Shown: in pieces, positions 24,557 through 37,300 of the stretch
How the letters are laid out: every line of letters begins with the position of its first letter
How positions within the stretch are numbered: position 1 is the stretch's first letter
Source of the DNA: Sanderia malayensis
Lineage: Eukaryota > Cnidaria > Scyphozoa > Semaeostomeae > Pelagiidae
Length of the DNA stretch: 64,000 nucleotides
Direction: 5' to 3'
NCBI GenBank assembly: GCA_013076295.1
Contig: RQOL01000658.1
Span: 4,154,836-4,218,835 of the forward strand
Notes under the pieces: model-generated
Database searches by the model: none
What the model was told of the DNA's origin: nothing
The model's input: the letters and a program-made list of their open reading frames with translations, nothing else
Made by a program: the position numbers and the translations under genes

Positions 24557-27500
24557 TTAAAGTACTCTAGCCATTAATAAAACTCCAGTGAGTATACTTC
24601 CCGCCAAACTTAGCGATTGGGGTGACAGCCTCGATCCAGAACTGGCAGCCTCTTCTTCGATGTTAAGGCTTGTCTTTGAAATCATGCATGATAACTTTGC
24701 TTTCCGATTGGACGAGGGAAGCGGCTTCGGGTAACCCTTGATCACGAGTAGGCGTTTATTTAATGCGTAATATTTGTCGCCTGGAACAAAGATTGAATAA
24801 TTTGCATTAAGGACATAAAAAAGCCAGTTCTAATCTCGAGAGAGATTGCAAAGCATGCTATCCACAGTACTTCTCATTCCCTAAGTAAAAGCGAAATAAT
24901 TCGGCTGTTGTTTAATTCTAAGTTGAAAACTATGATTTGAATAATAGCCAGTAAAATCACGAAGACCAAATAACTTCTTAAATTAAAGTCTCGGACAAAA
25001 TAAACACTAAAAGGATTATTAAGTGTTATTTATTATTTAACTCTTGAGGAGCCGAAGAGAGGTTTATTAACAAGGATTAAAAACAAGAAAGGCAGGAATT
25101 CAAAAAAGAGAGGGATATAACTCAAAGTCTCCTTTCAAAAACGAGGTCCATTAGAAAGGCGGGCTTAATGGAGCATTCAAATTGATGCACTGAAGACTTA
25201 CTTTTGAATAAGTAGGTAATTCCATTTTTCCAGGTAAACATTCCGTCTAGGCCATGACGAGGAATTCCTATCCAACCATGTTTGATTTTTCTTGGGTACG
25301 TTGCATCCAACATGTACTTCTTGCCATTGCTCACGGGTCGGTAACGCCAGTAGCGTTTGCCTTTGAAGATGTACAGGGCACGATTACCGGGCCACACAAA
25401 AGCAGCGTCTATTCTATGTAGCTTTGATAGGCCGTTGAAATGGTCTGCGATAAGATGAGGCCCACTAATGTACACATTCTCCGCGTTGTATACGAAGAAA
25501 CTGAAAGAAAATTGCAGCACTTACTAACACACCTCTATGAAATACTCCTGAAAGCATGGAATAGTCCCGAAAAACAAGTAATTTCATACATAATGTTTTG
25601 CAAGAAATTAAATCTTAACTACCGTAAATCCTCAAATACCCCGGGGGCTTATTTGCAAAAACGAATTTTTTGAGCTCAATATCCTTGCAAATGATTATCA
25701 CGAACGATGGGGGCTTATTCGAAGGTGGGGGCTTATTCGAGGATTTACGCTATTTCCGACCCTTGGGGCTTTTTGTAGTTATTCTTAAATCTCAATTGCT
25801 TTGTCGATGTTGAGCTTCAGTAGCATTGTTAACATTGTTCTTATAAAAAGAAAAGCCCGTACTGTAATAAGAGCATGCACCCAGTTAAGTTCCTTTCGTA
25901 GAACTCGCCCCGTTGCATTTGCCCCAAGTTAGTCGTTGAATAATGATGGAATGGGGCTGTGAGCAACACCTCCAAAGGCTCGTTATGTTTTACGGTTGCT
26001 CCCCGGCGAGGCTGCTTATTCTCTATGGAAACTTAATGGCAACAAAAAATATTCCGGGGGTAAGCTGCTTACCTTCTTCCACTGAAGAGCAGCGAATTTC
26101 CGTCATCGCGTTGAAAAGCTGCGTCTACTGTCTTCATTCCTTTAAACACCCTGTCCACTGAAATAGGCCCTTTTTCCACTGCGAGATTTCCATCGAGAAT
26201 CCAAAGTTTTGCCGCATTGAACATGTACGTCTTTTTGTTTGCAGCGAGAAATATCGCGGTAACCCGCGAAAAACACTCGTGCGGTTTCTCCACCGGTGGT
26301 TTCAATGTTGTTTTTCCAGATACGGTAGGATTTGTTGGATCTTTTACCCCTGTTGAAGAAATACGTAAATTTTAGCCTCGTTGAAAATTGGCTGTTTGAC
26401 ATCAAAATGTTTAACACCACTACCCTTATAGCAAGCACACAACCCAAACTAAACCTACTGTCAACTCTGTCTAATTCGAACACCCTGGGAAAGCGTGAAA
26501 GTGTTCGAATAACAAAAAGTTCGAATCGAGGCTTGTTTTGCAAGAGTTGGTCATTAGTGATCTTTGAAGAAACAGAAAATTTCGTTCGACTTAGATAGAG
26601 TTCGAATCACACGAGTTCGAACCTTGCAGATTTGACTGTACTTTTCTGAACGGCTTCATACTGCAACTTAATCTTCAACAACGAACTCGAACTCTATCTG
26701 ATCAAACTCTGTATTAAAACGAGATTATTTTTCCCAAAGCTAATTAAGAGCCAACTCTTATACAAATCAAGTCTCTACTCCCCCGCAGGGAGCTCTAAAT
26801 ACGCAAAGGTGACATCGTGAAACAAAAAACCATACCATATAATTCTTGAGCTCCTTTAATGTCATCCTTATGTAGTTGGTTCTCTACACCATTGTAGCCT
26901 CGATAATAGGGATACATGACCGAGTCTTTCTCGCCCGAATGCAACATTCCAATGCTATGGCCTAACTCATGAAGGGTGATCCACGCCAGATTTTTGCCTT
27001 CGCTCGAAGAAATGGCAAAACGCTTTGCATCGTTGAAGTGCACATCGCCAGCCAGCCCTGGAAAAATAAATATTACCAATTCTTTGATTGAATGTCTAGC
27101 TCGTCCATTATCAAATTCTACACGACCTGTTTCTGTCAACTAAAGGCATTTTCGTGCAAAATAAGACTGGGCTCCATAATCTGCTATCGAATTCAAGAGC
27201 TAATATTGGATAAAGACCCCATCCACCACCACACCCAAGGCCCACTCAGATTAGAAATGCAATATAATTGTATTAAATGCAAAAAAATAAATCAAACCTA
27301 GTGTTCCATATTTTGGGTAAAAGGCATGTGCAATGACCCTGCTGTATGGCAGTTGGAATGGGCTGTTATCCCCGTGATCGCCGTGCGCAAACTTGAACCA
27401 AATGTCTGGTTCTCCGGTGGTGATCTCTTTGAAAGAAAGGTTCGTCACACTGGCCCACTTGTGTAGCGCATTTTTAAATGTCTCTCGAACTTTTGACTTC

Positions 27501-29683
27501 TTCAATCCGTCATCACCGTAATTGTAGATACGCCAAGTGAGGACCTATACGACAAAATTTATTATTGCATAACCATAACGGTGCATATTGTAATTTCGCG
27601 ATTAAAATTTGCTATAGCATCATTTAGGCACTCACAGGTTTGTTCCACTTCTTGCTGTGAATGGCGAACCTTCTGTGTCTTTTGCTTCGAGTACCATCGT
27701 CAGCGTTCCAATCAGCAACTCCGCATCTCTCCGAGTTCATAACAGCAACAGTTTCAGTGTCGAGTTGACCGGTTGCTTTTAGGCCAGTAAACTTTTGCAT
27801 TCTCTCCAAAGACTCCACAAAGTGCCTTCCATCTATCAGACTATTTGCTGTTGCTCCAGATTTCTTCAAATATCCATAATTCTCTAAAAATTTCTTTGAA
27901 AAATAAAGATATGAGCATACGATTATACATAATAAAGCACGGATGAATTTTGCTATGACAAATCAGACGAATAATCTGATGTTCAAAGACGACTTTTGGC
28001 AATGTTTCTTTTGTAATGCAATTCATTTAGCAACTTAGGCTCCGCGTGACCAAAACACTTGTCACTCCCACCTTTCTGTTGGGACTTTTTAAACATCTCA
28101 AAACAGAACTTGCGAAATGTACAAGCAAATGAAGGAATTTTGATCAAAGAAAAGAGTTTCCTGCTCTTAGTAAATGAGCTTAATTTTTTGTGTCAATTCT
28201 GATGGAAGAAGATTATATTTTAAAAATATTTTAAGCATTTTGAGCCCATTTGTTTTGCTGCAAAAACCAGCAAGAATACGTCATAAATAATCAGTATTTT
28301 GCGCTTATTCACAAATGATTCGCTGAGGAGGCGTTCATTCAATGGGGAGGGGGTGTTTAATCCAAAAAATACGATATGTGTCGTATTTTGTGAGCACAAG
28401 TGCTGGTGGCTTTCGCCAAGTTTATAAAATACACGTAATTGGAAGTAACCAAGCCCGTATTTCTGATTTGCTTGACGTAGCATGTGTGTACTTTCGGAAG
28501 CTGCTCTCAGTAATTCCCGAAAAGAAGATCAAATCATCAGGAAATGAGTAAAATAAACAGCAAGAAAAAACAAAAATAGTAAAATAAACAACGAAAAACA
28601 ACACAAATAAAAATGTGAGGGAACGATTTGCGTTGGCACGAGCTTACTGTTTTCACGACGATTCAAAGTTACGTGACGGCAAAGAACAACGTATTAAACT
28701 AAAGATTCAAACCTCCCACACATCTACCCATATAAATCGGTCCTTGTAATTAGTATTAGCTATAATATTGGCGCAAATTATTTGAATGAAGGAGGGAAAC
28801 CCACACAGCTTACTACCTCCTACCCCCTGAGTCATTAATTGATGAGCATGAATGGAAAATAGAAACTGTTGTTATTACCAGGAGGTTACAATGACCTGGT
28901 CGAACCTTGTGCTACGAATTCCCGCCATTATCATACAAAGCATAAAATCACGTCAAATCAAAAACGTCAACATCACCGCATCCAATAATGACAAACAAAG
29001 GCTGATATTAAATTTCTTATTGCATTCGCAGAATTGGCTGATAAGTTCTGGCATTGAACACTTGATTATTGCATTGCTTCTAATGAAATTACACGCGAAT
29101 TACATTGGAGCTTAATCTGAGGTATGTTTGAGTTGAAGGTGTATTTGTAAAATACATTTAATTAGCATTTGAAAGTCCCAATTACAATTTCATTTATATC
29201 TATCGAATTGTTTGGTCTTGGTTCAAGCACTTCATAAATCCTTTTTATAAGAAAGAGCTAGCTTTTGTCGATTCTCAATATTGTTCATTGTTATTCTCAA
29301 TTTTTCATTACTTTTCGACAAGTTTTAAGCCTCAATATTCTAATATAAACATGATTCTTTTGTTCTTACGATAAGACCAGTGTGTAGCTTTATATTTAAC
29401 TCAGGTTTTCCCAAGCAAAGGCACTTTGCCAAAAAATAAAGCCGCTGTGAATCGACTTTTATTGAATATGCCCAGTGTAAAAGTATTGTTAAGCAAACGA
29501 CTAAACATAACAATAAAGCTGAAATATTATTTAATATGTATTGCTACTTACTATTGCACCACGCACGTCGAAAGTTTCCAGTTGTCCCTCTTGCACAGGT
29601 GCCAAATGTACTCTTCTGAGCAAAAACAAAATATATAGGAGAGCGTGAAAATATAGGACAAACAAGTTTCTCTGCTTTCCCAT
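24557..29683 (-). CDS. matrix metalloproteinase 1 of the pair, furin-activated, probably GPI-anchored, 552 aa
   Basis: Exons on the complement: 29552-29683, 27636-27893, 27298-27544, 26836-27057, 26073-26349, 25202-25500, 24557-24780 (1659 nt). Exon 1 encodes a 44-residue N-terminus with hydrophobic LLYILFLL signal core; its similarity to the APVQ.QLE segment of the neighbouring paralogue ties it to this gene. Then come the prodomain beginning KFLENYGYL, a cysteine switch RCGVAD (canonical PRCGxPD, so both prolines are replaced), a furin site RSKR, the catalytic domain with HELGHSIGMLH zinc ligands and Met-turn VMYPYY, a short linker, and a hemopexin domain bounded by Cys in HECF and LSCM. 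The C-terminus SLAGSILTGVLLMARVL is a hydrophobic tail without cytoplasmic extension, as in GPI-signal peptides. Expected role: extracellular matrix cleavage at the cell surface. Confidence 0.88.
25620..25752. mobile_element. GGGGCTTATTCGAGG miniature element in a metalloproteinase intron
   Basis: Ends TACCGTAAATCCTCAAATAC and CGAGGATTTACGCTA are inverted repeats. GGGGGCTTATT blocks repeat three times. It lies between exons 5 and 6 of the first metalloproteinase gene. Confidence 0.7.
26456..26640. mobile_element. TACAGTCAAATCTG-type miniature element, 185 bp
   Basis: The left end TACTGTCAACTCTGTCTAAT and the right end (TGCAGATTTGACTGTA) form an imperfect inverted repeat, and GTTCGAA/TTCGAAT blocks fill the inside. 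The same family occurs at 41045-41202. TA ends fit a TA-target (Tc1/pogo) element. It lies in intron 4 of the first metalloproteinase gene. Confidence 0.6.
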
Positions 29684-29820
29684 TGCCACGACTATACCAC
29701 ACGGTAAAATAATGCAAGATCAATTGAACAAGTAATTAATTTTGATGGTTTTGCGGTTCAGGTTTGACACAGTCTTTCGATATCGTCTCTGTTTTTGCTA
29801 AAGCCGGGTGAAGGTGGCCT

Positions 29821-29828
29821 ATTTATAG
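29821..29828 (-). promoter_or_regulatory. TATA box of metalloproteinase 1
   Basis: TATAAATAGG reads on the minus strand 139-145 bp before the proposed start codon at 29683. This supports the short first exon as the true 5' end of the gene. Confidence 0.5.
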
Positions 29829-32176
29829 AAAAATGGAACGGGAACTATTTTCTGATTGGATGGTCTATATTAAGACATGATAGCGTGTTGACGATATATT
29901 GTTGGAACTGCGTTTGCAAGCTTGGCTTTGTACTTGCGGCGGTTGTTGAACGTTACCAATCCAATAACATGACATCCGTCTGACCTTAAATTCCAGCAGA
30001 GGAATGGCATGATGAATGCTGAAAGCATTGGAAACTGGCAATCACAATGCCAAACACACGTCATTCAGTTATTTACCACAACATTCGACTTCATAGGCGC
30101 AAGCTCTTTATTCTCCCAAGGGGGCATTAACTTTAAATACATAATGTGAAAACATTAAATTAAAATAGAAGTAAATAAGCCATGCACGCTTTGAATTCAA
30201 TTTTGTTTGACTTTGCATGATTGTAATTTCTAAAGTTTGAAACTTCCAAGATTTCCAGACCGTGACCATCATTGGTCGTGACCCGAAATTTCGCATCTGT
30301 TCAAAGTCTTCATCTCAGTCTTATGTTGTTTTCATTGGGTTTCAAGAGCAATCTTAATGTTTTCATTGAAAATCTCAACTGGAGATTTCCATCGCGTCCA
30401 CATAGACAGCTCTGCTAGTTAATGTAAATGGAAGTTTTAATGAGAATTTTCAATATTTCAATACTTCAAGAAATGGTAACTTGGTATTTAGCTCTTATTC
30501 ATTTGTAGTGCAAAACCTAAATCTTTTTCAAGACGAAACATTTTGTAACAAACAAACCAAAGGAAATCAGCTTAAATCTGAGTCTAATTGCTCATGTACG
30601 CATGCGCGTGTAATGATAAGTTACGGAAGAGCCAATGGAGGTAGTCGGAGCACAGAAAACAAGTCACATGACTTGAGTATTATTCGCTCAGCTTGGATGC
30701 TGTTCCTCACCTGATACACTGTATCTATTCTAAACATTACTAATTGTATTCATATCAACGGCTTCCGATCCTTGGAATGCTGGAGTCCTGGATTCGATAT
30801 ATTTACTCTGGAAATATTTACAATTTTGCATTCAAATACACGAAGTGTGTTATTAAGAAGAAGGCACAAATAACTGGCCTTTTACGATGTTTCAAAGTTC
30901 ATACGGAGTTGGTGTCATGCATTGTCCATGTGTCATGCAAGGGTTTCCACTTTCCCTGCATCTAAAGAAAATGTTGTCGTAATGCTATCTATTTCCTTTC
31001 TCAACGTGTTGCTCAGTAAAATTGTTTTAGTATCATGGCTGCATTGTTTTCGCATAAATTCTAGTTGAATAAATGCCATAAAATATTTCAAGATCTTCAA
31101 TGGAATTCCGATTTACGTAATAAACATTTGGAACTGTTCCTATTTCTGCATTTAGAATGATCAAAGATGAATGTTGTAAACAAGACAAGATATCAATGGT
31201 TGTCTTTCTTATTCAAAGTTGTTTTTGATTTTCTTTCAAGTAAGGTCGTGGGAGAGACCGCTGGACAACTGACAAACCAACTTGAATCACACTTCGCCAA
31301 AATTTCAAGTGAAAAATTGTGTGGCGAGAGAACAATTAACTACATAGTTCAAAAATGTGTATCACTAGAGACAATTTGATTGTGCCAAAAAAGCATGAAA
31401 TTACTGCCCGCCCTATAATTCTATTCGAGTCATCTGGCAACCTTTTAAAGATCCCAGAATGCGTTGTTGTTCAAAATTCTTTATTTCTGAGCTCATTTTC
31501 GTTACAGTATATGATCTAATATTATTCCGTAACATCATTTCTCTTTTTTCGATTCGGAAACCTCCTAACTTTTGTTTTTCTTTGAGTCAACACCATGCTT
31601 ATTCCGGCTCGTTCAAATGTGAAGTTTCGTTACGTTGATGGGCGCGGACCAAGATATAATTACACTCGTATGCGTATCAAAAACGTTCAAAGACGACAGG
31701 AAACGAAGTGTAATTAATTGGGCTTTCTTGTTTCTTATAAAGTTTAGATTGGTGGAAAATATAATACAATTTGTGGAAAATCGAAGCTTGCATGGGTGAC
31801 AAAGATTGCAATAAAGATAGAAAAAATAGATGATCCTGATAATAAATATGGTAAATCCTCGAATAGGCCCCTGGGGGCTTATTTGCAAAAAAAGGAATTT
31901 TAGCTGGATTATTGTTCAACATTAAGTAAATTAAAAGCTATATGATGCAGCCAATCAATGAAGTTATTGGTTTAGACTTTCTGTTATTTGCAATACTTTC
32001 ACTAAACAACTTCAATGTCTGGAAACTTTGGCTTAATATCCTTGCAAATGATTATCAGGATGGGGGCTTATTCGGAGGTGGGGACTTATTCGAGGATTTT
32101 CGGTAGGAATAAAAGGCAAGTAGAGACCAAAGTTTGCCGGTGTGAAGAGCCTGCCCAAGTGAAATGATATTTTTCA
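29829..32176. other. intergenic DNA between the metalloproteinase genes, no gene seen
   Basis: Apart from the miniature element at 31849-32105, I see no coding exon, RNA gene or clear repeat here. The open frames (for example 30481-30714 and 31167-31379) lack splice support and family motifs. Confidence 0.5.
31849..32105. mobile_element. GGGGCTTATTCGAGG element with an internal insertion
   Basis: It starts TGGTAAATCCTCGAATAGGC and ends GACTTATTCGAGGATTTTCGGTA-like sequence (right end at 32105). The central 110 bp between the two CTTATT blocks is unrelated to the other family members, so this copy appears to carry an insertion. Confidence 0.6.
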
Positions 32177-32349
32177 TACAGTAGAATCCCGATAACTCGA
32201 ACCTTTATGGGACCGATAGAAATGGTTCGAGTTAACGAATGTTCGAGTTATCGAGGGTTACAAAGTACCAGCAAATTTTTCAAGGGGAATGCAAAATGGT
32301 TCGAGATATCCAAGGTTCGAGTTACCGGGGGCTCGAGCTATCGACTGTA
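32177..32349. mobile_element. 173-bp pogo-like miniature element (TACAGTAGAATCCCGATAAC)
   Basis: The ends TACAGTAGAATCCCGATAAC and GGGCTCGAGCTATCGACTGTA-type sequence (32330-32349) are inverted repeats, with TTCGAGTTA/TAACTCGAA subrepeats inside. TACAGT...ACTGTA ends are typical of TA-inserting pogo/Tigger-derived elements. No coding capacity. Confidence 0.7.
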
Positions 32350-32712
32350 TTTGCTTTATTTGATCCACAAAAACAAGCAACAAAGACAGCCAAACAAGAT
32401 GAATTTCAGTCACATTCAGATCGATGACTCATATCAAGATTCATGTCAAATTCATGCCAATGATTATGATAAAAACAATGTTTATAAAAGTAGCCAACAC
32501 TGCCAATAATGTGTTCCTACTTCGTTTGAACTTCATTTCTATACACCGCCATACGTAAAAGAAGCAATAACAGCTAAAACCATCTTACGTAATAAGATCT
32601 AAAATAAATTTCTATTGTCAACAACACCTAAAACGACTGCGCAGAAGAAGTAAGGTTGGTGCGCAGAGAAGTGATTCACGAACCAGAACTATTTTTGTTG
32701 TTTTCAGACTTT

Positions 32713-33773
32713 CCCTTTAAAGGGCTTATGCAGCCCAAAATGAAATACAGTTTTTTGCCTGAAAAGTATAGAACTCAACATGCTTATCAACATGCCGCAG
32801 ATAGAATTTTAAAAGATTTTTTAGCTTTTGAGTTTTGAGTCATTGTCAAAATAGGGAATTTAGACAAATTTTATTGAAAAAATAAACACGCTTTTGACGT
32901 CAGAATGATGCGCAATCTCAGACACCTCTGCGTACCACGCCTAACAAAAACTATGGGGGTATAATTATGACAAAAATCGTCGTACAAAACCAAACGTCAT
33001 GTTGTATTCAATATCCCAAAACGACAAAAATAAATTTCATCAATAAACACAAGAATAAAACATAAAACAATTACTTTAAATTAACACGTGACGAGCACAC
33101 ACGTGACACACTGAAGTCCAAAGGTTTTGTTTGCCCAAAATTTTGGCTCTCACTTCCAACGACAACAATCTGGTCTCTCACCCCAACATATTGACCAGGC
33201 TCTATGTGGCTGGTGCGGGATTCGAACCCGCGACCTTCGGCCTGCCACACCGACGCCTTACCAACAAGTCTAGCCAGTGATGCTTATATAAGGTCTAGGT
33301 CGATGTCGTAAGGTCTAATCTATAGAGGTTTTGGAGGCACCCATAGCATTTGTATAGTGTCAATTAATTTGCTACAAAGCTAATTTACATTGTTTGATCA
33401 CTTTGAGACAACTTTCAGCCCTTTAGGACAAATGGTTCAAATTTTGGGTCTCGGAAGTGCCGCAACAAGTGATTAACTTTATGTATCATCCATGATGGCC
33501 GTCCATGCATACATAATTTTTCATAAGAAACTATGCAAATTTCTCATACTAGAACTTCTTAGCTTTCACCCTATATTTATGGTACAAAAAGATTCTTAGC
33601 AAGTTTTTTAACAAACAAATCTATTTTTTCTTAATTCATTGTCCTTTTCTTTACCTTTTGACCTGGGTATGTTTGAGCTTAAAAAATCAAAATAAATTCG
33701 TAGTGATACTGAGACCTTTTCTTTCCATTTCCGTAAAAGAATCATTTTAGGCTGCATAAGTCCTTTAAGTGGA
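32713..33773. mobile_element. about 1.06-kb element with CTTATGCAGCC terminal repeats
   Basis: Near-terminal inverted repeats of about 30 bp: TTTAAAGGGCTTATGCAGCC at the left and its diverged reverse complement GGCTGCATAAGTCCTTTAA at the right, both followed inward by CAAAATGA or TAAAATGA. A tRNA-like SINE sits inside at 33110-33285. No transposase frame is visible, so it is non-autonomous. A CRE-like TGACGTCA lies inside at 32895-32902. Confidence 0.55.
33110..33285 (-). mobile_element. tRNA-derived SINE copy
   Basis: On the minus strand the 5' part (33206-33280) has a tRNA-like body with a perfect T arm (GCGGG TTCGAAT CCCGC) containing the pol III B box GGTTCGAATCC. The rest (GCCTGGTCAATATGTTG, then a GTGAGAG/CCAAAATTT block) is shared with the copy at 47121-47266. 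The shared non-tRNA tail marks this as a SINE rather than a working tRNA gene. Confidence 0.65.
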
Positions 33774-34392
33774 GAATAAATTTAGAATCAAATGTCCTTT
33801 TTATTCATCCAGCTCGAAAAGATCGAAAGGGACGAATAGGAGAAGGCATATATGTAGTTTATACGAGCTCCAAGTTTGGAAACAGCAATGTAATATAAAC
33901 AGCAAAACAGCATGTTGATTTCAAAATATTTCATTGAAAATATAATTGTTTCAATCAACAATAAAATTACCTACTATACTTTAAAGCATAAAAATGCTAA
34001 GAAGCATTAAATGCCTATACATTACATTAACAATATGGTTTATCTAAAACCTACCATTTCTATTCCTTGGAGAATAATTAATTTACTTCAACAATGTAAA
34101 TATATTAAGTTGATTTGTTTTTCAGAATTTTCAACAACAATCGATAAATAGAATAAATAAAAATATCATGATAAAACTTTGAGAATAAATTAATTTAATT
34201 AGCTTAAAACACAAAATAGATATCTACAAAACTATAACTATATATAACTATATCTACAAAACAGAGTTTGTTGATAAAATATTTTCCCTAGTTGATGGTA
34301 AAGCTCCGAATGACCAAAGTCTTGAATTCCAAAATCTTACATCACTCTTCAAGAACTCCTCGTTTTCAAACGATGCCTCGGTTTCATTCAAT
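33774..34392. other. AT-rich DNA downstream of metalloproteinase 2, no gene seen
   Basis: This should include the 3' untranslated region of the second metalloproteinase. TATA/ATAACTATAT-rich simple sequence lies near 34210-34260. No canonical AATAAA was found on the minus strand close to the stop codon; ATTAAA occurs near 34195. Confidence 0.4.
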
Positions 34393-37300
34393 TCAAGCCA
34401 GCATAAGAAGAGAACCTAGAAGCATGGTCATAGTTGCTACGACAACGTGAATAGCTGATTTTGAGGCTGCACTCCTTTTGCTGTCTACAACTGCCCCTGA
34501 TTTCTGACAGTAGGACAACTGTGCCCAGGCTTTTGTCGTCTCCCTTGGGTATCCCTTTTGGACTTTCAAGTCGTGAGTAAGCCGGTAGTATTTCGAGCCT
34601 ATGGAAAACAAGACAGAATATAAACAAAAATAAATACTCAACTAGATAATCATGTATAAAACCTGTGAATTTTGCAATCTTTGTTAAATTACAATAGGTC
34701 ATTGATTTGTCTATTGTTTTAAAAAAAACTCAGCCAACAGCTACTTAATATTGATTGTTCTTGTTGCCATCATAAAGTTCTTAAACAACATAGGCAACAA
34801 AATATTGCAGAAATGATTAGTCATGAATTGAAAACTTTGATGAGCTCCAAACTCTTGTGCTTTTTGCCTCCCTTAAATGCTCGTATTATCAGAACCCAAT
34901 TATAGCAGAACAAAAAAGCAGTGATTACGTCACATACCTTTGAAGAAGTACGTCACTCCGTTACGCCATGGAAAGACTGCAGTGATGTCATTAGGAACGC
35001 CTTTCCAGGCCGATGATATAGTTCTTGGGTAGGACGATGCGACTTTGTATTGGCCATTGATTAGATAAACTCTCCAGTACTTGTCGCCTTTGAATATGTA
35101 CAGGAGTTTGTTGCCGGGCCAAACGAATGCGGCATCAATGTCTCCGAAGTCGGAAGAAAATCCACGGAATCCCTGACTGATCGGCGTGGGTCCACTGACG
35201 TAGTTGTGCGAACCATCGAACACGAAGTAACTGCGAAGGAGAATGGGTAGTTGTTAAAGAAATTGATAGGAAATAGCAGCTTAAACTAACGTTATCAATG
35301 ATTGCAATAATTAACGACCACTTGAGATAGATATGAATGGATTTCTCAAGATTAGATTTGCTCAACCGAACTAAAGCAATACTGCCACCATAAAAGCACT
35401 TAATATAAGCACTTAATAAGGGTAAAAGTCAGCAAATAATTAACCTATAAAGAGGCTAGAAGAGACAAGTATTGATGTCAACTTACTTTTTGCCACTGAA
35501 AAGAATGGTGTGTTTGTCACTTTGTCTCTTGAATGCTGCATCTACCTTGTCGACACCCTTAAATAGTTTTGAAACAGGAATAGGTCCCTTCTCAATGCCG
35601 AGTCCCTTCTTCAATATGAACAGTTTGTCGTTGTTGAAAATGTAGGTTTTCTTGTCATTGCCAAGGAAGACGCCGCCAACTTTTGAGAAGCATTTGGGGT
35701 CGTAAGGTTTGGCCGGCTTAATGGTTTTTTGGTCCGGGATTTTCACCGTTGGTTTCGCTCTGCTGCCTGCAATTTCAAGAGACATACACAGTTACTCACA
35801 GTAGCAGACCCAATCCCTACAAGTCGGCATATACAGCCATTGTTTATTTTTGGCATCAAACGTCTCTTCACTACACTTAAATCTCTGCATAGCTTGAAGT
35901 AGTTCGAACGAATGTCCTTTCAAAAGCCACTTGAGAACCGACCCTTAGAAGACAAACCTATACCATACGACACTTTTCCATTCAAGCCCTTATACATGTT
36001 CAAGCACTTGACGACAGTGGGAGTTAAAGCAGCAACCAATAGATCATTTACCATATAAAGTCTGGATTCCCTTGATGTCATCGGGCGTCAAATCAAAGTC
36101 CTTTCCTCCGTTGTCTTGGTAATAAGGGTACATAATGGCACCGTGGACGTTGGAATGATCAAGACCGATGCTGTGGCCTAATTCGTGAACTGTGACCCAA
36201 AGAAGATCGACTCCTTTTCCAGTTGCTATCGTGTATTGTTTATCATCGTTGTAGTGAACATCGCCAGCCAAAGCTGAGGTAAAGTAAAACAACGAATTTA
36301 ACATTGAAACAAATGTCCCCCCTGAAATGGCACTATGTCTTTTACTGGGGACCTTATGGACACGATGCAGACGGGGGTAATACAACATGCAGCTCTAAGC
36401 TGTGAACCCTATACTAAGTGTACATACAAAGTGGAAAGTGAAAGATATCTCCTTCATAGACCTCTTTCTCGGCTAATCCGATATTAAGATACCATGCAAT
36501 ATGTTCTCATTCCAACTCGAACAAGTATATTAAAACTTGATTACTTAGCTCACAAATAACGGATAGTGATAAAGTGAATAGATAATTGATAAAGACTTAC
36601 GCATTTTGCCATCCATAGGGTAGAAAGCATGTGCTAAAACCGAACTGTAGGGCAGTCTGAATGGATATGGGTCACCGTGGGCACCACGCACGAATTTGAA
36701 CCATATATCTGGTTCACCTGTGCTGATCTCCTTGAAAGAGAGATTGGTGACGTCAGACCATTTCTTGAGGGAATTCATGATGGTGGCTCGCACCAGATCC
36801 CTTTTAAGATTGTCATTGCCGTAATTGTGAATTCGCCATGTCAATTTCTGAAAAGATAATATCACATGTTTTAGAAGAGTGAAACTAGAGAAGGACTTTA
36901 GGAAGACAAGTCAAGTCAACTGAATAATCGGTGTGACTTTTCGAGGTTAAACTGTACGTATTGTGGAAATACCTCTTTGTTCCATTGGCTGCCTTGGTGA
37001 CTGTATCTTCTCTTTCGCCTGGCACTGTCCGCGCGTCCGAGATCTGGCATTCCACATCTGGTCGAATTCATCAACTTCTTGGTTGCAGCGTCGAGGACCC
37101 CAGTGACGGGAAAACCAGCAAACCTTTGCATGGCTTTAATGCCTTCTGTAACATCTTTTTCGCTCAATAGTTTACCCAGCTTCGTGTTAGGCCTTTGAAC
37201 ATATCCGTAATTCTCTAAGAAGTCCTGACGAGAAAAACAACAAAGAGACCACGGTGAATAAGCCTAGTTTCGCACATACGTAATAAATTGCAGCTTAATG

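Noticed and set aside
33206..33280. tRNA gene on the minus strand
   Set aside because: The T arm is perfect, but the acceptor and D arms do not pair well and the downstream tail is shared with another copy, so it is a SINE.
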